Of a stretch of DNA of 44,021 nt, positions 17,501-26,000 are shown one piece after another. The notes beneath the pieces are model-generated. The model was given only the letters and a program-made list of their open reading frames with translations. It was not told where the DNA came from and made no database searches. The DNA is taken from assembly GCF_015356865.1 (NCBI RefSeq), contig NZ_JAAFZA010000070.1:1-44021 (forward strand), in the 5' to 3' direction. Position 1 is the stretch's first letter. Every line of letters starts with the position of its first letter. The DNA comes from Catenulispora pinisilvae. GTDB lineage: Bacteria > Actinomycetota > Actinomycetes > Streptomycetales > Catenulisporaceae. The translations under genes were made by a program, and so were the position numbers.

Positions 17501-18135
17501 TTGGTGACGGCCGCGGCCCCGCCCGCGCTCTGCGTGCCGCCCTGGCCGCCGTTGCCGATGCCGCTACCGGGGTTGCCGCCGTTCGTGCCGGTGGCTCCGC
17601 CGCCGCTGCCGCCGCCGGAGCCACCCTCGGCACCGCCGGCTCCGCCACCGGCGATGAGCAGCGGCGTCCCGGTGAGCGAGGCGCCGGTCCACAGGGCGCT
17701 CATACCGCCGCCGGACCCGCCGCTGTAGCGCGAGCCGCTGCCGCCGGAGCCACCGCCGCCATAGGTCGCGGCGCCCTTCAGGCTGCCGCCCTGCCCGGCC
17801 ATGACGCTGAGGCTGTCGCCCGCGGCCACGGCCAGCGTCCCGGTGGTCAGGCCGCCGGCCGCGCCGTTGCGGCCACCGCCGCCGGCTCCGGACAGGCTCG
17901 CCGTCAGGCTGCTGACGCCCTTGGGCACCACGAACGCCTGATCGCTCCCGGAATAGGTGAACTGCACACAGCTGGTATTCGAACCCGTCGGAGTGCACGC
18001 CACTTGCGCGGCCCGGGCCGGCGCGGCCCCGGCCGTGAAGCCGGCCACGGTCGACGCGGCCACGAGGGCGGCACTGGTGATGACGCGCAGCAGCCGAACG
18101 GCTGCGGCGCCCGCGGGTCGGGAGGGCAAGGTCAC
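11515..18135 (-). CDS. Giant LPXTG cell-wall-anchored surface protein with DUF11 repeats
   Basis: The 2,206-residue protein is exported and sortase-anchored. Domain order: signal peptide (about 1-45, ending near APARAAQ); Gly-rich region (about 65-290); Ig-like domain (about 300-390, TTITVKEGSTTLC); a DUF11-like domain; a carbohydrate-binding or DUF642-like domain (VNMVNGSFEQP to GNFLDNIVFGSPGC); a further DUF11-like domain; ten near-identical DUF11 repeats of about 129 residues, each with VSSADGCTG and LDPSYTGDGSDQ; then LPATG (about 2162), a hydrophobic helix and an RRRAR tail. The GTG at 18135 has GGAGG four bases upstream and is preferred over an ATG 28 codons earlier. Such stalk-like repeats usually display an N-terminal adhesive region. 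No sortase gene is in the window. Confidence 0.9.
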   Translation of the reverse strand: MTLPSRPAGAAAVRLLRVITSAALVAASTVAGFTAGAAPARAAQVACTPTGSNTSCVQFTYSGSDQAFVVPKGVSSLTASLSGAGGGGRNGAAGGLTTGTLAVAAGDSLSVMAGQGGSLKGAATYGGGGSGGSGSRYSGGSGGGMSALWTGASLTGTPLLIAGGGAGGAEGGSGGGSGGGATGTNGGNPGSGIGNGGQGGTQSAGGAAAVTNNNCSTGPTAGAQYRGGNGGNGGADAGGAGGGGYFGGGGGQCQQDTGGNNSDTGGGGGSGYAGGTGVTNGTTQAGQGSAASSNGSVTLQWTAPAPVITGPAANSTQLVNKPPISGTGVPGTTITVKEGSTTLCTATVQPDNSWSCTPSTALSDGSHSVVATASDPTAPSATYPASNTQPFKVDTGTNLKVVKSAPATAQAGDSITFTLTATNAGPAAATGAVVQDSVDSQLTGVTWTCAASGGAKCATASGSGNNVSANVDLPVGGQAVVTVKGNTSATMKTQVLNNTATIAAAAGTTDSDQTDNRSTTSTSVTAPKDACGYVPVNMVNGSFEQPVTSGGVTMVDDSTVPGWNTTATDHKIEIWKSGTNGVPAADGNQFVELNANQVSTLYQDIPTVPGTPMNWALSHRGRLGTDVMALEMGPPGGPLVAQTPDGQSTTAISDGNTAWGRYTGSYTVPAGQTVTRFAFVSVSATGGNNSIGNFLDNIVFGSPGCLKPMKTVANVQGNNPARRGDTLTYTVSANNPGNTQTTGSYVNDPIPANTTFVPGSIKLISPTGVTTPVSDANGYANGVVRVAIGTGGPPATGGAVQPGETWKVTFQTTVNAGAPAGSTVTNSATTTWTPVAGVAPQTSDPATATSAVEQADLVATKTASAAPVEPGQNFTYQISVENKGPDPARNVRISDPLPSKVAFVSSADGCTGTAGNGGRVSCGPEATVAANGTKTWTITVKLDPSYTGDGSDQGNVATPSADTPGTMTPSDPAYPKGPITPTAALVATKTASTTPVKPGETYTYTVTVKNNGPSTAAAVGATDPLPSKVSFVSSADGCTGTAGNGGTVTCGPEATLLPGASKSWTFTVKLDPSYTGDGSDQGNVATPTSTTGGTKDPSGPVLPPGPAAPSAQLLTAKETTTTTPVVPGQTFSYKVTVTNNGPSTAVAAGASDRLPSRISFVSSADGCTGTAGNGGTVTCGPEASLLPGTSKSWTFTVMLDPSYTGDGSDQGNVATPTSTTGGDKDPSPEVFPPGPIKPEAELDTTKTTSATPVKPGQTFTYTVTVTNKGPSTAVSVGATDPLPSRISFVSSADGCTGTAGNGGTVTCGPEATLLPGASKSWTFTVKLDPSYTGDGSDQGNVATATSSTDGKKDPSGPPVNPPGPIHPEADLKTVKTTSSTAVKPGQTFTYTITVTNQGPSTAVTVGATDALPSQISFVSSADGCTGTAGNGGTVTCGTEPSLLPSASKSWTFTVKLDPSYTGDGTDQANVATATSPTDGTKDPSGPVDPPGPIRPEADLAMTKTTPSTTPVKPGQTFDYVLAVKNNGPSTAVNVGTTDPLPSKLSFVSSVDGCTGPAGTNGGTVTCGGDVTLLPGQTKTWTFTVKLDPSYTGDGSDQANVATATSSTDGKKDPSDPVDPPGPVAPPEAHLTTVKTTSTTAVKPGQTFTYTITVTNQGPSTAVNVGATDPLPSKISFVSSADGCTGTPGEGGTVSCGPQTALLPGASKSWTFTALLDHAYTGDGSDQGNVATATSPTGGDKNPSDRVDPPGPIVPEADLSTAKSAVGTTPVKPGETFDYLVTTTNHGPSAAVNVRVTDPLPAHLSFLSSADGCTGPVGADAGQVSCGPVPSLGGGASKSWTFTVRLDPAYIGDGSDLGNRATSLSDTPDPNLDDNTSPPAPLPGGKVDPPEADLSAHKQAVTDTPIGPGQTFAYRVRITNAGPSTALTAKSVDALPARLAFLSSADGCTGPVGVYGGTVTCGPRASLAPGASVAWTFTVKLDPSYVGDGSDVMNVATASSDTKDPNPGDNTSPPAPLPGGKVAPAEADLSTVKVAQLPKNGRVLPGGTFQYTVTVTNHGPATAPNARITDPLPKMLSFLSSPDGCTGPAGVYGGTVTCGPEAKLVPEASKSWTFTVRLAPTYQGNGSDIRNKATAASDAIDPNPGNNSNDPHDARVRILVGTLPATGADGLWQTSTAALAALAAGGALTFAARRRARDLAGSRRTGV
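11700..15590 (-). repeat. Ten coding tandem repeats of about 387 bp
   Basis: Within the surface-protein gene, a recurring GTGCAGCCGTC motif appears at about 11883, 12295, 12701, 13085, 13477, 13864, 14251, 14635, 15023 and 15409 on the plus strand, a spacing of 384-412 bp. The middle units are the most alike, which suggests expansion or gene conversion by recombination. Confidence 0.85.
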
Positions 18136-18268
18136 AGATCCTCCGGCAGGAGAAGGGGAAGGAGGCGATGCGGTTGACGCGCTCGACGCGATCGACGCGT
18201 TGACGCGGTTGATCAGCAAGGTAAGGCCCTTGCTTTCCCGGTTCCTGCCGACATGAGGGTTGCGCGAT

Positions 18269-18292
18269 AAATGCGCCCTATTCAGCGCATTT
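18269..18292. promoter_or_regulatory. Inverted repeat upstream of the surface-protein gene
   Basis: AAATGCGC and GCGCATTT form a perfect 8-bp inverted repeat around an 8-bp spacer, about 134 bases upstream of the surface-protein start on its strand. It may be an operator. Confidence 0.5.
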
Positions 18293-18294
18293 CT

Positions 18295-18346
18295 CCGACT
18301 ATTCCGTCTGACTATTCGGTCCGACTAATCTGCCCGACTATTCCGC
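18295..18346. repeat. 13-bp direct repeat, four units
   Basis: CCGACTATTCCGT, CTGACTATTCGGT, CCGACTAATCTGC and CCGACTATTCCGC follow each other with an exact 13-bp period, and a partial fifth unit (CCGGCTA) follows. The array directly adjoins the 8-bp inverted repeat, between the surface-protein start and the end of the inhibitor gene. This gap of about 290 bp otherwise shows nothing clear. Confidence 0.85.
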
Positions 18347-18428
18347 CCGGCTAGCCACGGACCCGGGCCGTGCGCCGAACCGCGCGCGGACATCGCACGC
18401 CGGCCGCCGCGATCCCCCGCTGCCGGGC

Positions 18429-19001
18429 TCAGCGCGCCGGCTGGATCGTGAACCGCAGCACCTGCTTGGTCAGCGTCAGGCTCGCGGCGGGCTGGTCCGG
18501 GTCGGCCGGGCAGTCCACGAAGGCGACACGCACGGCCCCGACGGTCAGGACGTAGCTGTAGGCGTCGCGGCAGCGGGTCGGCGGCCGGGACCTTGCCGCC
18601 TCGGTGGTGAGCCGGGGGTCGGCGGCCAGGGTGGTGATCCGGGTCGCCTGGTCCGGTGTCAGCTCGCCGGTGCGGCGGGTTCCGCTCTTGTCGGTGGCGG
18701 TCCACGATCCGTGCGGGGCGAGGTCGACGGTGTCCTTGGCGCCGGCGAAGCCGCCGGTTCGCTGGACGGTGATGTTCGGTACCGATGCGGTGGCGGTCGT
18801 CGTGCTGTCGGCCGGGGCCGAGACGGTGGCGCCGCTGTGGCCGTTGGCGCTGCCCTGAGTGGAAGCGCCGGAAGCGCCGGGAGTGCTCGAAGTGCCGGAG
18901 GCGCAGGACGCGGTCGCCGTCACCGACGCTGCCAGGGCCAAGCCCGCACCGAGGGTGAAGGATGTCAGGCTGCTGACTTTGGTTTGTCCGTGTGCTGGCA
19001 T
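18429..19001 (-). CDS. Secreted emfourin-like inhibitor of M4 metalloproteases
   Basis: The 190-residue protein has an export signal (about 1-32) ending at TASC, a weak lipobox, so it may be a lipoprotein. A Ser/Thr/Ala-rich linker follows, then a domain from about residue 75 that begins ITVQRTGGFAGAKDTVDL. The hydrophobic-x-R-x-GGFAG opening is characteristic of emfourin (protealysin inhibitor) proteins, which inhibit M4 peptidases and are often encoded beside them. Two cysteines (in TRCRDAYSY and FVDCPAD) could form a disulphide. A GGGAGG site lies three bases before the ATG. The gene is divergent from the M4 metalloprotease at 19233, which supports an inhibitor-enzyme pair. Confidence in secretion is higher than in the inhibitor role. 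Confidence 0.7.
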   Translation of the reverse strand: MPAHGQTKVSSLTSFTLGAGLALAASVTATASCASGTSSTPGASGASTQGSANGHSGATVSAPADSTTTATASVPNITVQRTGGFAGAKDTVDLAPHGSWTATDKSGTRRTGELTPDQATRITTLAADPRLTTEAARSRPPTRCRDAYSYVLTVGAVRVAFVDCPADPDQPAASLTLTKQVLRFTIQPAR

Positions 19002-19089
19002 CGTCCTCCCGCCGTCCGGCGGCTTCCTCGCCGATTGTCATGAAATGGCAAAGAGTCTGCCATCCGGCGAATCCACCCTTTGTTCAGCA

Positions 19090-19118
19090 TTGACCCCATC
19101 AGGGTACAGCGATACGTT
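19090..19118 (+). promoter_or_regulatory. Candidate promoter of the M4 protease gene
   Basis: TTGACC (19090-19095) and TACGTT (19113-19118) are exactly 17 bases apart, in the gap between the divergent inhibitor and protease genes. This leaves a leader of about 110 bases before the GTG start. Confidence 0.4.
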
Positions 19119-19232
19119 CCGCGTCAGCTGACAGGTTTCTGAAGATTTCCTGAAGGCCTGCGCGCTCGGGCCGCGCCGCGGGTGGCTCGAGCACGCCCCT
19201 CACCCGCCTCGTCTTACGCGAAAGGAATGGCC

Positions 19233-20855
19233 GTGAGACTCAGCAACACCCTGACCCGGCGCCGAAGTATGCGGCGTCTGGCCATCGGCGTCACCGCCGG
19301 CGCCACCGTCCTCGCGATGTCCACCACGATGGCTGCGTATGCCAACGCGTCGCCGTCACACCGGGACGGTTCGGTGGCCTCCCCCGCCGCGATCCAGGCT
19401 CTGGCCGCGCGCTCCGCCGACGCCCTGGTGGCCACTCACCCGGCGTTCCTGATGGCGGCCGCGCAGGACCAGTTCCAGCGGCAGCAGGTCGTCTCCGCTC
19501 AGGGCACGCAGTATGTGCCCTATCTGCGTACGCACGCGGGCCTGCCCGTGGTCGGCGGCGACTTCGTCATCGTCACCGACAGCGCCGGGCACACCGTGTT
19601 CCACTCGGTGGCCCAGCAGCACCCGATCGGCGCGCTGTCCACCACGCCCAAGCTGGGCAGTGCCCAGGGCGCGGCGGTGGCCGAGCACCAGTTGAAGCAG
19701 GTGTCGAAGGTCGAGTCCACCAAGCTGGTGGTGTTCGCCCTCGGCGCCGCCCCGGCCGCGCTGGCGTGGGAGAGCACGGTGGACGGCATGGGCTCGGACG
19801 GCGTGAGCCGGCTGAGCGTGGACGTCGACGCCGGCACCGGCCGCGTGCTGCACACGCAGGAGCACGTCACGGACGGCACCGCGAACGCCGTGTGGAACGG
19901 CCCGGAGCCGCTGAGCATCGACACCACGAACTCCGGCGGGACGTACTCGCTGCAAGCCCCGAACATCAGCGGCCTGGCTTGTCAGGACGCTGCCAACAAC
20001 ACCACGTTCACGAACTCGACCGACTCCTGGGGCAACGGCGACGCCACCGACCGGGAGACCGCCTGCGCCGACGCCCTCTACAGCGCCGAGACCGAGAACC
20101 ACATGCTCTCGCAGTGGCTGGGCCGCAACAGCTTCGACGGCAACGGCGGGGCCTGGCCGATCCGGGTCGGGCTGGACGACGTCAACGCCTACTACGACGG
20201 CTCGGAGGTCCAGGTCGGGCACAACACCGCGGGCCAGTGGATCACCGCGATGGACGTCGTGGACCACGAGATGGGCCACGGCATCGACGACCACACCCCC
20301 GGCGGCATCTCCGGCAACGGCACCCAGGAGTTCATAGCCGACGTCTACGGCCAGTCGAGCAAGGCCTTCGCCAACGAGCCCTCGCCGTACGCGGTCGTGG
20401 ACTGGGTGGTCGGCGCCGAGGTCAACCTCGAAGGTACCGGCCCGATCCGCAACATGTACGACCCCTCGCAGGTGAACGGCGACCCGGACTGCTACTCCGA
20501 CGCCATACCGGGCGACGAGGTGCACCAGGCCGCCGGACCCGGCAACCACTGGTTCTACCTGCTGGCCCAGGGTTCCAACCCGAGCACCGGGCCCACCAGC
20601 CCGACCTGCGACGGCTCGACGGTCACCGGCCTCGGCGTGGAGAACGCGCTGAAGATCGTGTACAACGCCCAGCTGATGAAGAACTCTGACAGCTCCTACC
20701 TCGCCTACCGCACCTGGACCCTGCAGGCCGCGATCAACCTGGACCCGACCTGCGCCGAGTTCAACACGGTCCAGGCCGCGTGGAACGCGGTGAGCGTGCC
20801 GGCCCAGTCCGGCGACCCGACCTGCTCGGCGGGTGGGAACGCGACTCGGAGGTGA
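19233..20855 (+). CDS. Secreted M4-family (thermolysin-like) zinc metalloprotease
   Basis: The 540-residue preproenzyme has an Arg-rich signal peptide (TRRRSMRRLAIG, then a hydrophobic core, ending near ANA), a FTP/PepSY-type propeptide to about residue 220, and an M4 catalytic domain. The zinc-binding and catalytic motif HEMGH is at about residue 344, the third ligand Glu is in GTQEFIADVYG (about 365), and the transition-state His is in EVHQAAGPGNHWFY (about 429). All key residues are present, so it should be active after autoprocessing. The GTG at 19233 has AAGGA six bases upstream; an ATG at 19227 sits too close to that site. It is divergent from the emfourin-like inhibitor gene. A hairpin terminator follows. 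Confidence 0.93.
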   Translation: MRLSNTLTRRRSMRRLAIGVTAGATVLAMSTTMAAYANASPSHRDGSVASPAAIQALAARSADALVATHPAFLMAAAQDQFQRQQVVSAQGTQYVPYLRTHAGLPVVGGDFVIVTDSAGHTVFHSVAQQHPIGALSTTPKLGSAQGAAVAEHQLKQVSKVESTKLVVFALGAAPAALAWESTVDGMGSDGVSRLSVDVDAGTGRVLHTQEHVTDGTANAVWNGPEPLSIDTTNSGGTYSLQAPNISGLACQDAANNTTFTNSTDSWGNGDATDRETACADALYSAETENHMLSQWLGRNSFDGNGGAWPIRVGLDDVNAYYDGSEVQVGHNTAGQWITAMDVVDHEMGHGIDDHTPGGISGNGTQEFIADVYGQSSKAFANEPSPYAVVDWVVGAEVNLEGTGPIRNMYDPSQVNGDPDCYSDAIPGDEVHQAAGPGNHWFYLLAQGSNPSTGPTSPTCDGSTVTGLGVENALKIVYNAQLMKNSDSSYLAYRTWTLQAAINLDPTCAEFNTVQAAWNAVSVPAQSGDPTCSAGGNATRR

Positions 20856-20915
20856 ACTGCTCAGAGGTGAACTGCTTCTAGCAGACTGCGGACTGCGGAA
20901 CAGCAAGGTTGAAGG

Positions 20916-20952
20916 GACGTGTGCCCGTCGCGCTCAGCGGCGGGCACACGTC
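20916..20952 (+). terminator. Terminator of the M4 protease gene
   Basis: GACGTGTGCCCG and CGGGCACACGTC form a 12-bp perfect stem with a 13-base loop, followed by TTTCGT. Confidence 0.85.
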
Positions 20953-21071
20953 TTTCGTCTGCCGACCTCGGTCTGCGCCACAGCTGTGAAACCGCCATGA
21001 AGCCACGGTGAAGCCGCCCCCGCATAGCGTCCCGGCATGAGTTCCACACCAGGACGAAGGAGCACGACGCG

Positions 21072-22151
21072 ATGACGACAGCCACCGCCGCCGTGGAGGC
21101 GATCGGGCTGCGCAAGGACTTCGGCGGGTTCCGGGCGGTCGACGGAGTCGACCTGGAGGTCCGCCAGGGGGAGATCTTCGGCGTGCTCGGCCCGAACGGG
21201 GCGGGCAAGACGACGGCACTGCGCATGCTCGCCACTTTGTTGCCGATCGACGGCGGCCAGGCCCGGGTGTTCGGGGTGGACGTGGCCCGCGAACCGCACC
21301 GGATCCGGCAGCTGATCGGCATCACCGGCCAGTACGCGTCGGTCGACGAGGACATGACGGCCACGGAGAACCTGTGGATGTTCGGTCGCCTACAGGGCCT
21401 GCGCTCGGCCGACGCCCGGGCCACCGCGCGCCGGCTGCTGGCCCAGTTCGATCTCGAAGCCGCCGCCGACCGGCCGATCGCGCAGTTCTCCGGCGGCATG
21501 CGCCGCCGGCTGGACCTGGCCGCGAGCCTGATCACCCGGCCGCCCCTGATCTTCCTCGACGAGCCGACGACCGGCCTGGACCCACGCACCCGCGGGCAGA
21601 TGTGGGACACCATCCGCGGCCTGGTCACCGAGGGCTGCACGGTGCTGCTCACCACCCAATACCTGGACGAGGCCGACCAGCTCGCCGGGCGGATCGCGGT
21701 GCTGGATCGGGGCCGCAAGGTCGCCGAGGGCACGCCGGAGCAGCTGAAGGCCTCGGTCGGCAACTCGACGTTGCAGCTGCACCTGGCTCCGGGGGCCGAC
21801 CAGGAGCAAGCGCGGCAGGTGGTGCTCCGGGTCGCCGGTGCCGAGCCGGTGCTCACTCCGGAGTCGGGGCGGATGAACGTGCCGCTGGACACCGCCGACC
21901 GGGCCGCGGACGTGCTGATCGGGTTGCGCGGGGCCGGAGTGTCGATCGCCTCGGTCAGCGTGGCCCAGCCGAGTCTGGACGAGGTGTTCCTCGCGCTGAC
22001 CGGGCACGGTGCCGATGCCGGTGAGGACGACGCTCGCGGTGGGACCCACGGCACCGACGGCACCGACGGCACCGCCGGAAGCAATCGGAGCAATGGCACC
22101 GGCACGTTTTCTTCGCATCCCACCGACCAGATCCCCCAGGAGATCCAGTGA
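21072..22151 (+). CDS. DrrA-type ABC transporter ATP-binding protein
   Basis: The 359-residue ATPase has Walker A GPNGAGKTT (about residue 41), an FSGGM signature (about 139), Walker B with DEPTTGLDPRTRG and the switch region TTQYLDEADQL, as in daunorubicin-resistance DrrA proteins. The length fits the family, including its C-terminal regulatory part. The end of the protein carries a low-complexity GTHGTDGTDGTAGSN tail. It energises export with the membrane protein encoded next, which overlaps it by four bases. Export of a drug or natural product is likely; the substrate is not shown. Confidence 0.92.
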   Translation: MTTATAAVEAIGLRKDFGGFRAVDGVDLEVRQGEIFGVLGPNGAGKTTALRMLATLLPIDGGQARVFGVDVAREPHRIRQLIGITGQYASVDEDMTATENLWMFGRLQGLRSADARATARRLLAQFDLEAAADRPIAQFSGGMRRRLDLAASLITRPPLIFLDEPTTGLDPRTRGQMWDTIRGLVTEGCTVLLTTQYLDEADQLAGRIAVLDRGRKVAEGTPEQLKASVGNSTLQLHLAPGADQEQARQVVLRVAGAEPVLTPESGRMNVPLDTADRAADVLIGLRGAGVSIASVSVAQPSLDEVFLALTGHGADAGEDDARGGTHGTDGTDGTAGSNRSNGTGTFSSHPTDQIPQEIQ

Positions 22152-23008
22152 ACACCGCGTCCCCGACCCTGGCGGCAGCGCACCCGGCGGCCACGGCGTA
22201 CCGGGTCGACCCGGCCGCCGCGGTAGCCGCCACCCGCCCGCGCAACACCCCGGCCGAGACCGTGGGCCAGACGCTGGTCATGGCCCGGCGCGCGCTGAAG
22301 AAGATGCGGCGCAACCCGGAGCAGTTCTTCGACGTCACCGTCCAGCCGCTGCTGTTCACGGCGATGTTCGCGTACATCTTCGGCGGCGCGATCGCCGGCG
22401 GCGTGAAGAACTACCTGCCGGTGCTGATTCCCGGAATCGTCGCCCAGACGGTACTGACCACCTGTATGGCGACCGGCGTGCAACTACGCGAGGACATGGA
22501 GAAGGGGGTCTTCGACCGCTTCAAGTCCCTGCCGATGGCCCGCATCGCCCCGCTGGCCGGCCCGATGGTCGCCGACCTGGTCCGCTACCTGATCGCCGCC
22601 GGCCTGACGTTCCTCACCGGTGTGGTCATCGGCTACCGCCCGCACGGCGGCGTCCTGGGCGTGCTCGGTGCCGTGCTGCTGGCGGTCATCACCGGCTGGT
22701 CCCTGGCCTGGATCTTCACCTGGCTCGGCACGATCACGAAGAGCGCGAAGTCGGTCCAGGGCATGTCGATGATGATCCTGTTTCCGTTGACGTTCCTGTC
22801 CAACGCGTTCGTGCCGGTACAGACGCTGCCCGGTTGGCTGGCCGACTTCGTGAAGGTCAACCCGGTCTCGCACCTGGTCTCCGGCACTCGGGCGCTGGCC
22901 AACCAGGGGACGGTGGGCGCTGAGGTGGGGTGGACGCTGCTGGCTTGCTTGGTGGTGGTCGCGGTGTTCGCGCCGCTGTCCACTCGGAGCTATCGGCGGC
23001 ATCTGTAG
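22148..23008 (+). CDS. DrrB-type ABC-2 transporter permease
   Basis: The 286-residue protein has an N-terminal cytoplasmic part (about 1-55, ending in RRALKKMRRNPEQFFDVTVQ) and six hydrophobic segments of the ABC-2 permease type, with LFPLTFLSNAFVPVQTLPGW near helix 5. The GTG start overlaps the stop of the ATPase gene, with AGGAG upstream. The two form a DrrAB-like exporter. The gene ends nine bases before the end of the convergent SARP-type regulator. Confidence 0.92.
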   Translation: MNTASPTLAAAHPAATAYRVDPAAAVAATRPRNTPAETVGQTLVMARRALKKMRRNPEQFFDVTVQPLLFTAMFAYIFGGAIAGGVKNYLPVLIPGIVAQTVLTTCMATGVQLREDMEKGVFDRFKSLPMARIAPLAGPMVADLVRYLIAAGLTFLTGVVIGYRPHGGVLGVLGAVLLAVITGWSLAWIFTWLGTITKSAKSVQGMSMMILFPLTFLSNAFVPVQTLPGWLADFVKVNPVSHLVSGTRALANQGTVGAEVGWTLLACLVVVAVFAPLSTRSYRRHL

Positions 23009-23017
23009 GCCCGCGCC

Positions 23018-26000
23018 TCAGTACCCGCCGACCAATCCCGCCACCAGTCCCCGGGCCTCGGCCAAAAGCTCTACCGGCCGCCGGTCCGCGTACTCAGCTC
23101 GCAGCTCATCAAGCCGCCCCGGAAGCGCCCGTTCGGCGACCGGGGCGATCCGCTCCCAGTCCATGGTCGGCAGCATCCGGTTGTAGGAGAACCGCTGTGC
23201 CAGCGCGAGCAGGCGCAGCGCGTTCGCCGTATCTGCTGCGTCTGCTGCGTCTGCTGCGTCTGCTGCGTTCACCGCGTCTGCCGCATCTGCTGGCGCTTCC
23301 CCCGCCGCGTCCGCGACCGCATCCGCTCCCACCGCGCACCGCCGCAGCAGCCACCAAGTCCCCAACCCGAACAGCAACATCCCGCTGGCCGGATAGTCGA
23401 TCCGCTCATTGTCCGGCGTGAGCACCAGCAGCGCGCTAGCGCGACACGCCGCGAACACCGCACGGCCATGCGCCTCATCCGCCCCGGAGGCGTGCCAGGC
23501 GTGGGCGCTCAGCGCCATCGCGTCACCGATGAAGGTCCACAGCTCGGTGCCGGTCTTGGTGGCGCCGGGGAGCTCGGTCTCACGGTACTGATCCGCGCAC
23601 TCGCGGAAGAGGCGCAGCCCGTCTTCGGCGCGGCCCGAGGCGAGCAGCAGTTCGGCGCGGCAGATGTGGCGGTGCAGGTCGGTGCCGAAGGTCGCCGTGC
23701 GGGTCTCCATCCGGTCAATGAGCTCTATCTCCTCCCGAGCCCGTTCGAGCCGGCCTTCGGCGACGTCGCTGAGCGCCATCAGCGTGCGCAGTTGCGCCTC
23801 GTCGTCGACGGCGCCGAGGCGGCGCACCACGGGCAGCGCCAGGCGGGCGTGCGCCACGGCCGCCGGGCGGTCGCCGAGTTGCATGCTCAGCTCGGCCAGC
23901 AGCATGCGCGGCATGGCGGTCATCGTCCAGGGCCCGGCGGCGGCGTCGGCCAGGACCAGCGCGCGTTCGGCCAGGACCCGGGCGCCGTGCGGGTCGCCCT
24001 CGTTCTCGCGGTAATGGCTGAGCCAGGCGCTGGCGCCGGCCGCGGTGCTCGGGTCCGGGCCGGCGGCCAGTGCGGTGAGCCTGGCCAGGGACGCCTCCAC
24101 GTCCGTGGCGTCCCAGGCGAGCAGCACCCGGACCAGGGCCGAGACGTAGACGTCGCCGCCGTCGGCCGGGCCGAGCCGGCGTAGCAGGGCCGACAGGTCG
24201 GCGCCGTGCTCGCCGGACAGCGCCATCGTATTGCTCAGCGTGACCGCCACCGCGGCGCGGGCGGCGTCGGCGAGTTCCGGCGGCGGCGTCCAGTCCGACA
24301 GCGCGTCACGCAGCGCCCCGGCCAGGAAGAACATGCGGATGTGCTCGCCGCGGATCGTCCACATGGTGCCGAGCGTGGCGAGCAGGCGGACCAGGGAGGC
24401 GTTGTCGCCCTCGGCGAGCGCCGCGCGCATCTCGTCGGCCAGGTTGGTCTCCTCGGCGCTGAGCGCGTCGATCGCCGCGAACTGCCCGGGACCGGCGAGA
24501 TCAGACTGCTGCGCATCGGCGTAGGCCACGGCCCACCGGCGCTGCGCCGCACGCGCCTCGGCCTCGTCCCCGGCCTCCGCCAGCCGCATCCGGCCGAACT
24601 CGCGCACCGTCTCCAGCATCCGGTAGCGGACGCCGGCCGGACCCTCACGCACGGTCACCAGTGACTGGTCGACCAGCCCGCCGACGGTCTCGACCACCTC
24701 GGGTTCGGACCCTGATGATCCGAGCACTGATTCGGCGGCCTCAAGCGTGAACCCGTCGTGGAACAGCGCCAACCGCCGAAGCGCCCGCTTCTCCACCGGA
24801 TCCAGCAGATTCCACGACCACTCGATCACCGCCACCAGCGCCCGATGCCGGTCCGGCGCACTCCGGTCGCCGCCCCGCAGCAACGCGAACCGGTCCTGGA
24901 GCCGCCGGTCGATCTCCTCGACCGCCATCATCCGGACCTTGGCCGCGGCCAGTTCGATGGCCAGCGGCAGCCCGTCCAGCCGGCCGACGACGCCGGCCAC
25001 GACCGGCTCGTCGAGCCGCACGTCCGGCCGCGCGGCCAGCGCGCGCTCGCGGAACAGCCGGGCCGCGTCCGCCGGACCCAGCTCGCCCAGCGGATAGACG
25101 CGCTCGGCCGCGATCGCCAGCGGCGCCCGGCTCGTGGTGAGCACGCGCAGATCGGGGGTGGCGGCGATGAGGAACGCCACGAGTTCGGCGACCGCCTCGA
25201 TGAGATGCTCGCAGTTGTCGAGCACCAGCAGCCCGGGCACCAGCCCCAGCTGTTGCGCCAGCCGGGCCCGGATGTCAGCCCGCTGACTCGCCGTCAGCGT
25301 CCCGCGGCCGCTGACCGAATCGCGCACCCCCAGCGCCGATCCGACCTCCGCCGCCAGGTCCGCGCCGGACACGACACCGGCCAGTTCGACGAAGTAGACC
25401 GCCGCCTGTTCCGCCTCCCGTGCCACGACCTGCGCCAGCCGCGTCTTCCCGAGCCCGCCGGCGCCGACCACCGACACCACCCGCGAGCCGGCCAGCGCGG
25501 CCCGCAGCCGCTCCCGGTCGCCCTCCCGGCCGATCAGCTCGGTGGCGTCGTAGCGCAGCCCGTGGCGCACCGGGCGGTCCAGGGCCAACAAACCGCGCTG
25601 CACCCGCCGCAGTGGCTCGCCGGGATCGGTGCCGAGGCGGTCCCGCAGCTCCCGCCGGTGACGCTCGAAGCGTTCGAGCGCGGCCGCCGGACCGCGAACC
25701 GCCGCCTCGCTGCGCAGGAGATCCGCGAGCAGCGATTCATCGTGCGGCGCCCGCGTGTATGCCGCCTCAAGGTATGGCAGTGCCCGCACATGCCCGCCGG
25801 TCCTGCTGGCCGCCCGGGCGAGCACGACCCCCGCGGCCTGCGCGTCAGTGGCCGCGCCCCGACGGATCTCGGCCAGCGGACCCCCTCGGGCGGCGTTGTC
25901 GCCGCCCGCCGGGTCGCCGTCGGCCAGCGCCAACGCCTCCCGAGCCAGCGCCTCGGCCCGCGCCGGATCGCCGTCGAGCGCCGCCGCCGCTTCCCGGACC

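Noticed and set aside
11494-18177. A plus-strand open frame of over 2,200 codons opposite the surface-protein gene
   Set aside because: It mirrors the codon phase of the real minus-strand gene in GC-rich repetitive DNA. Its translation is Arg/Gly/His-rich low-complexity sequence, with no signal peptide or domain.
18295-18346. A CRISPR array
   Set aside because: The 13-bp units are contiguous with no spacers, and no cas genes are present.
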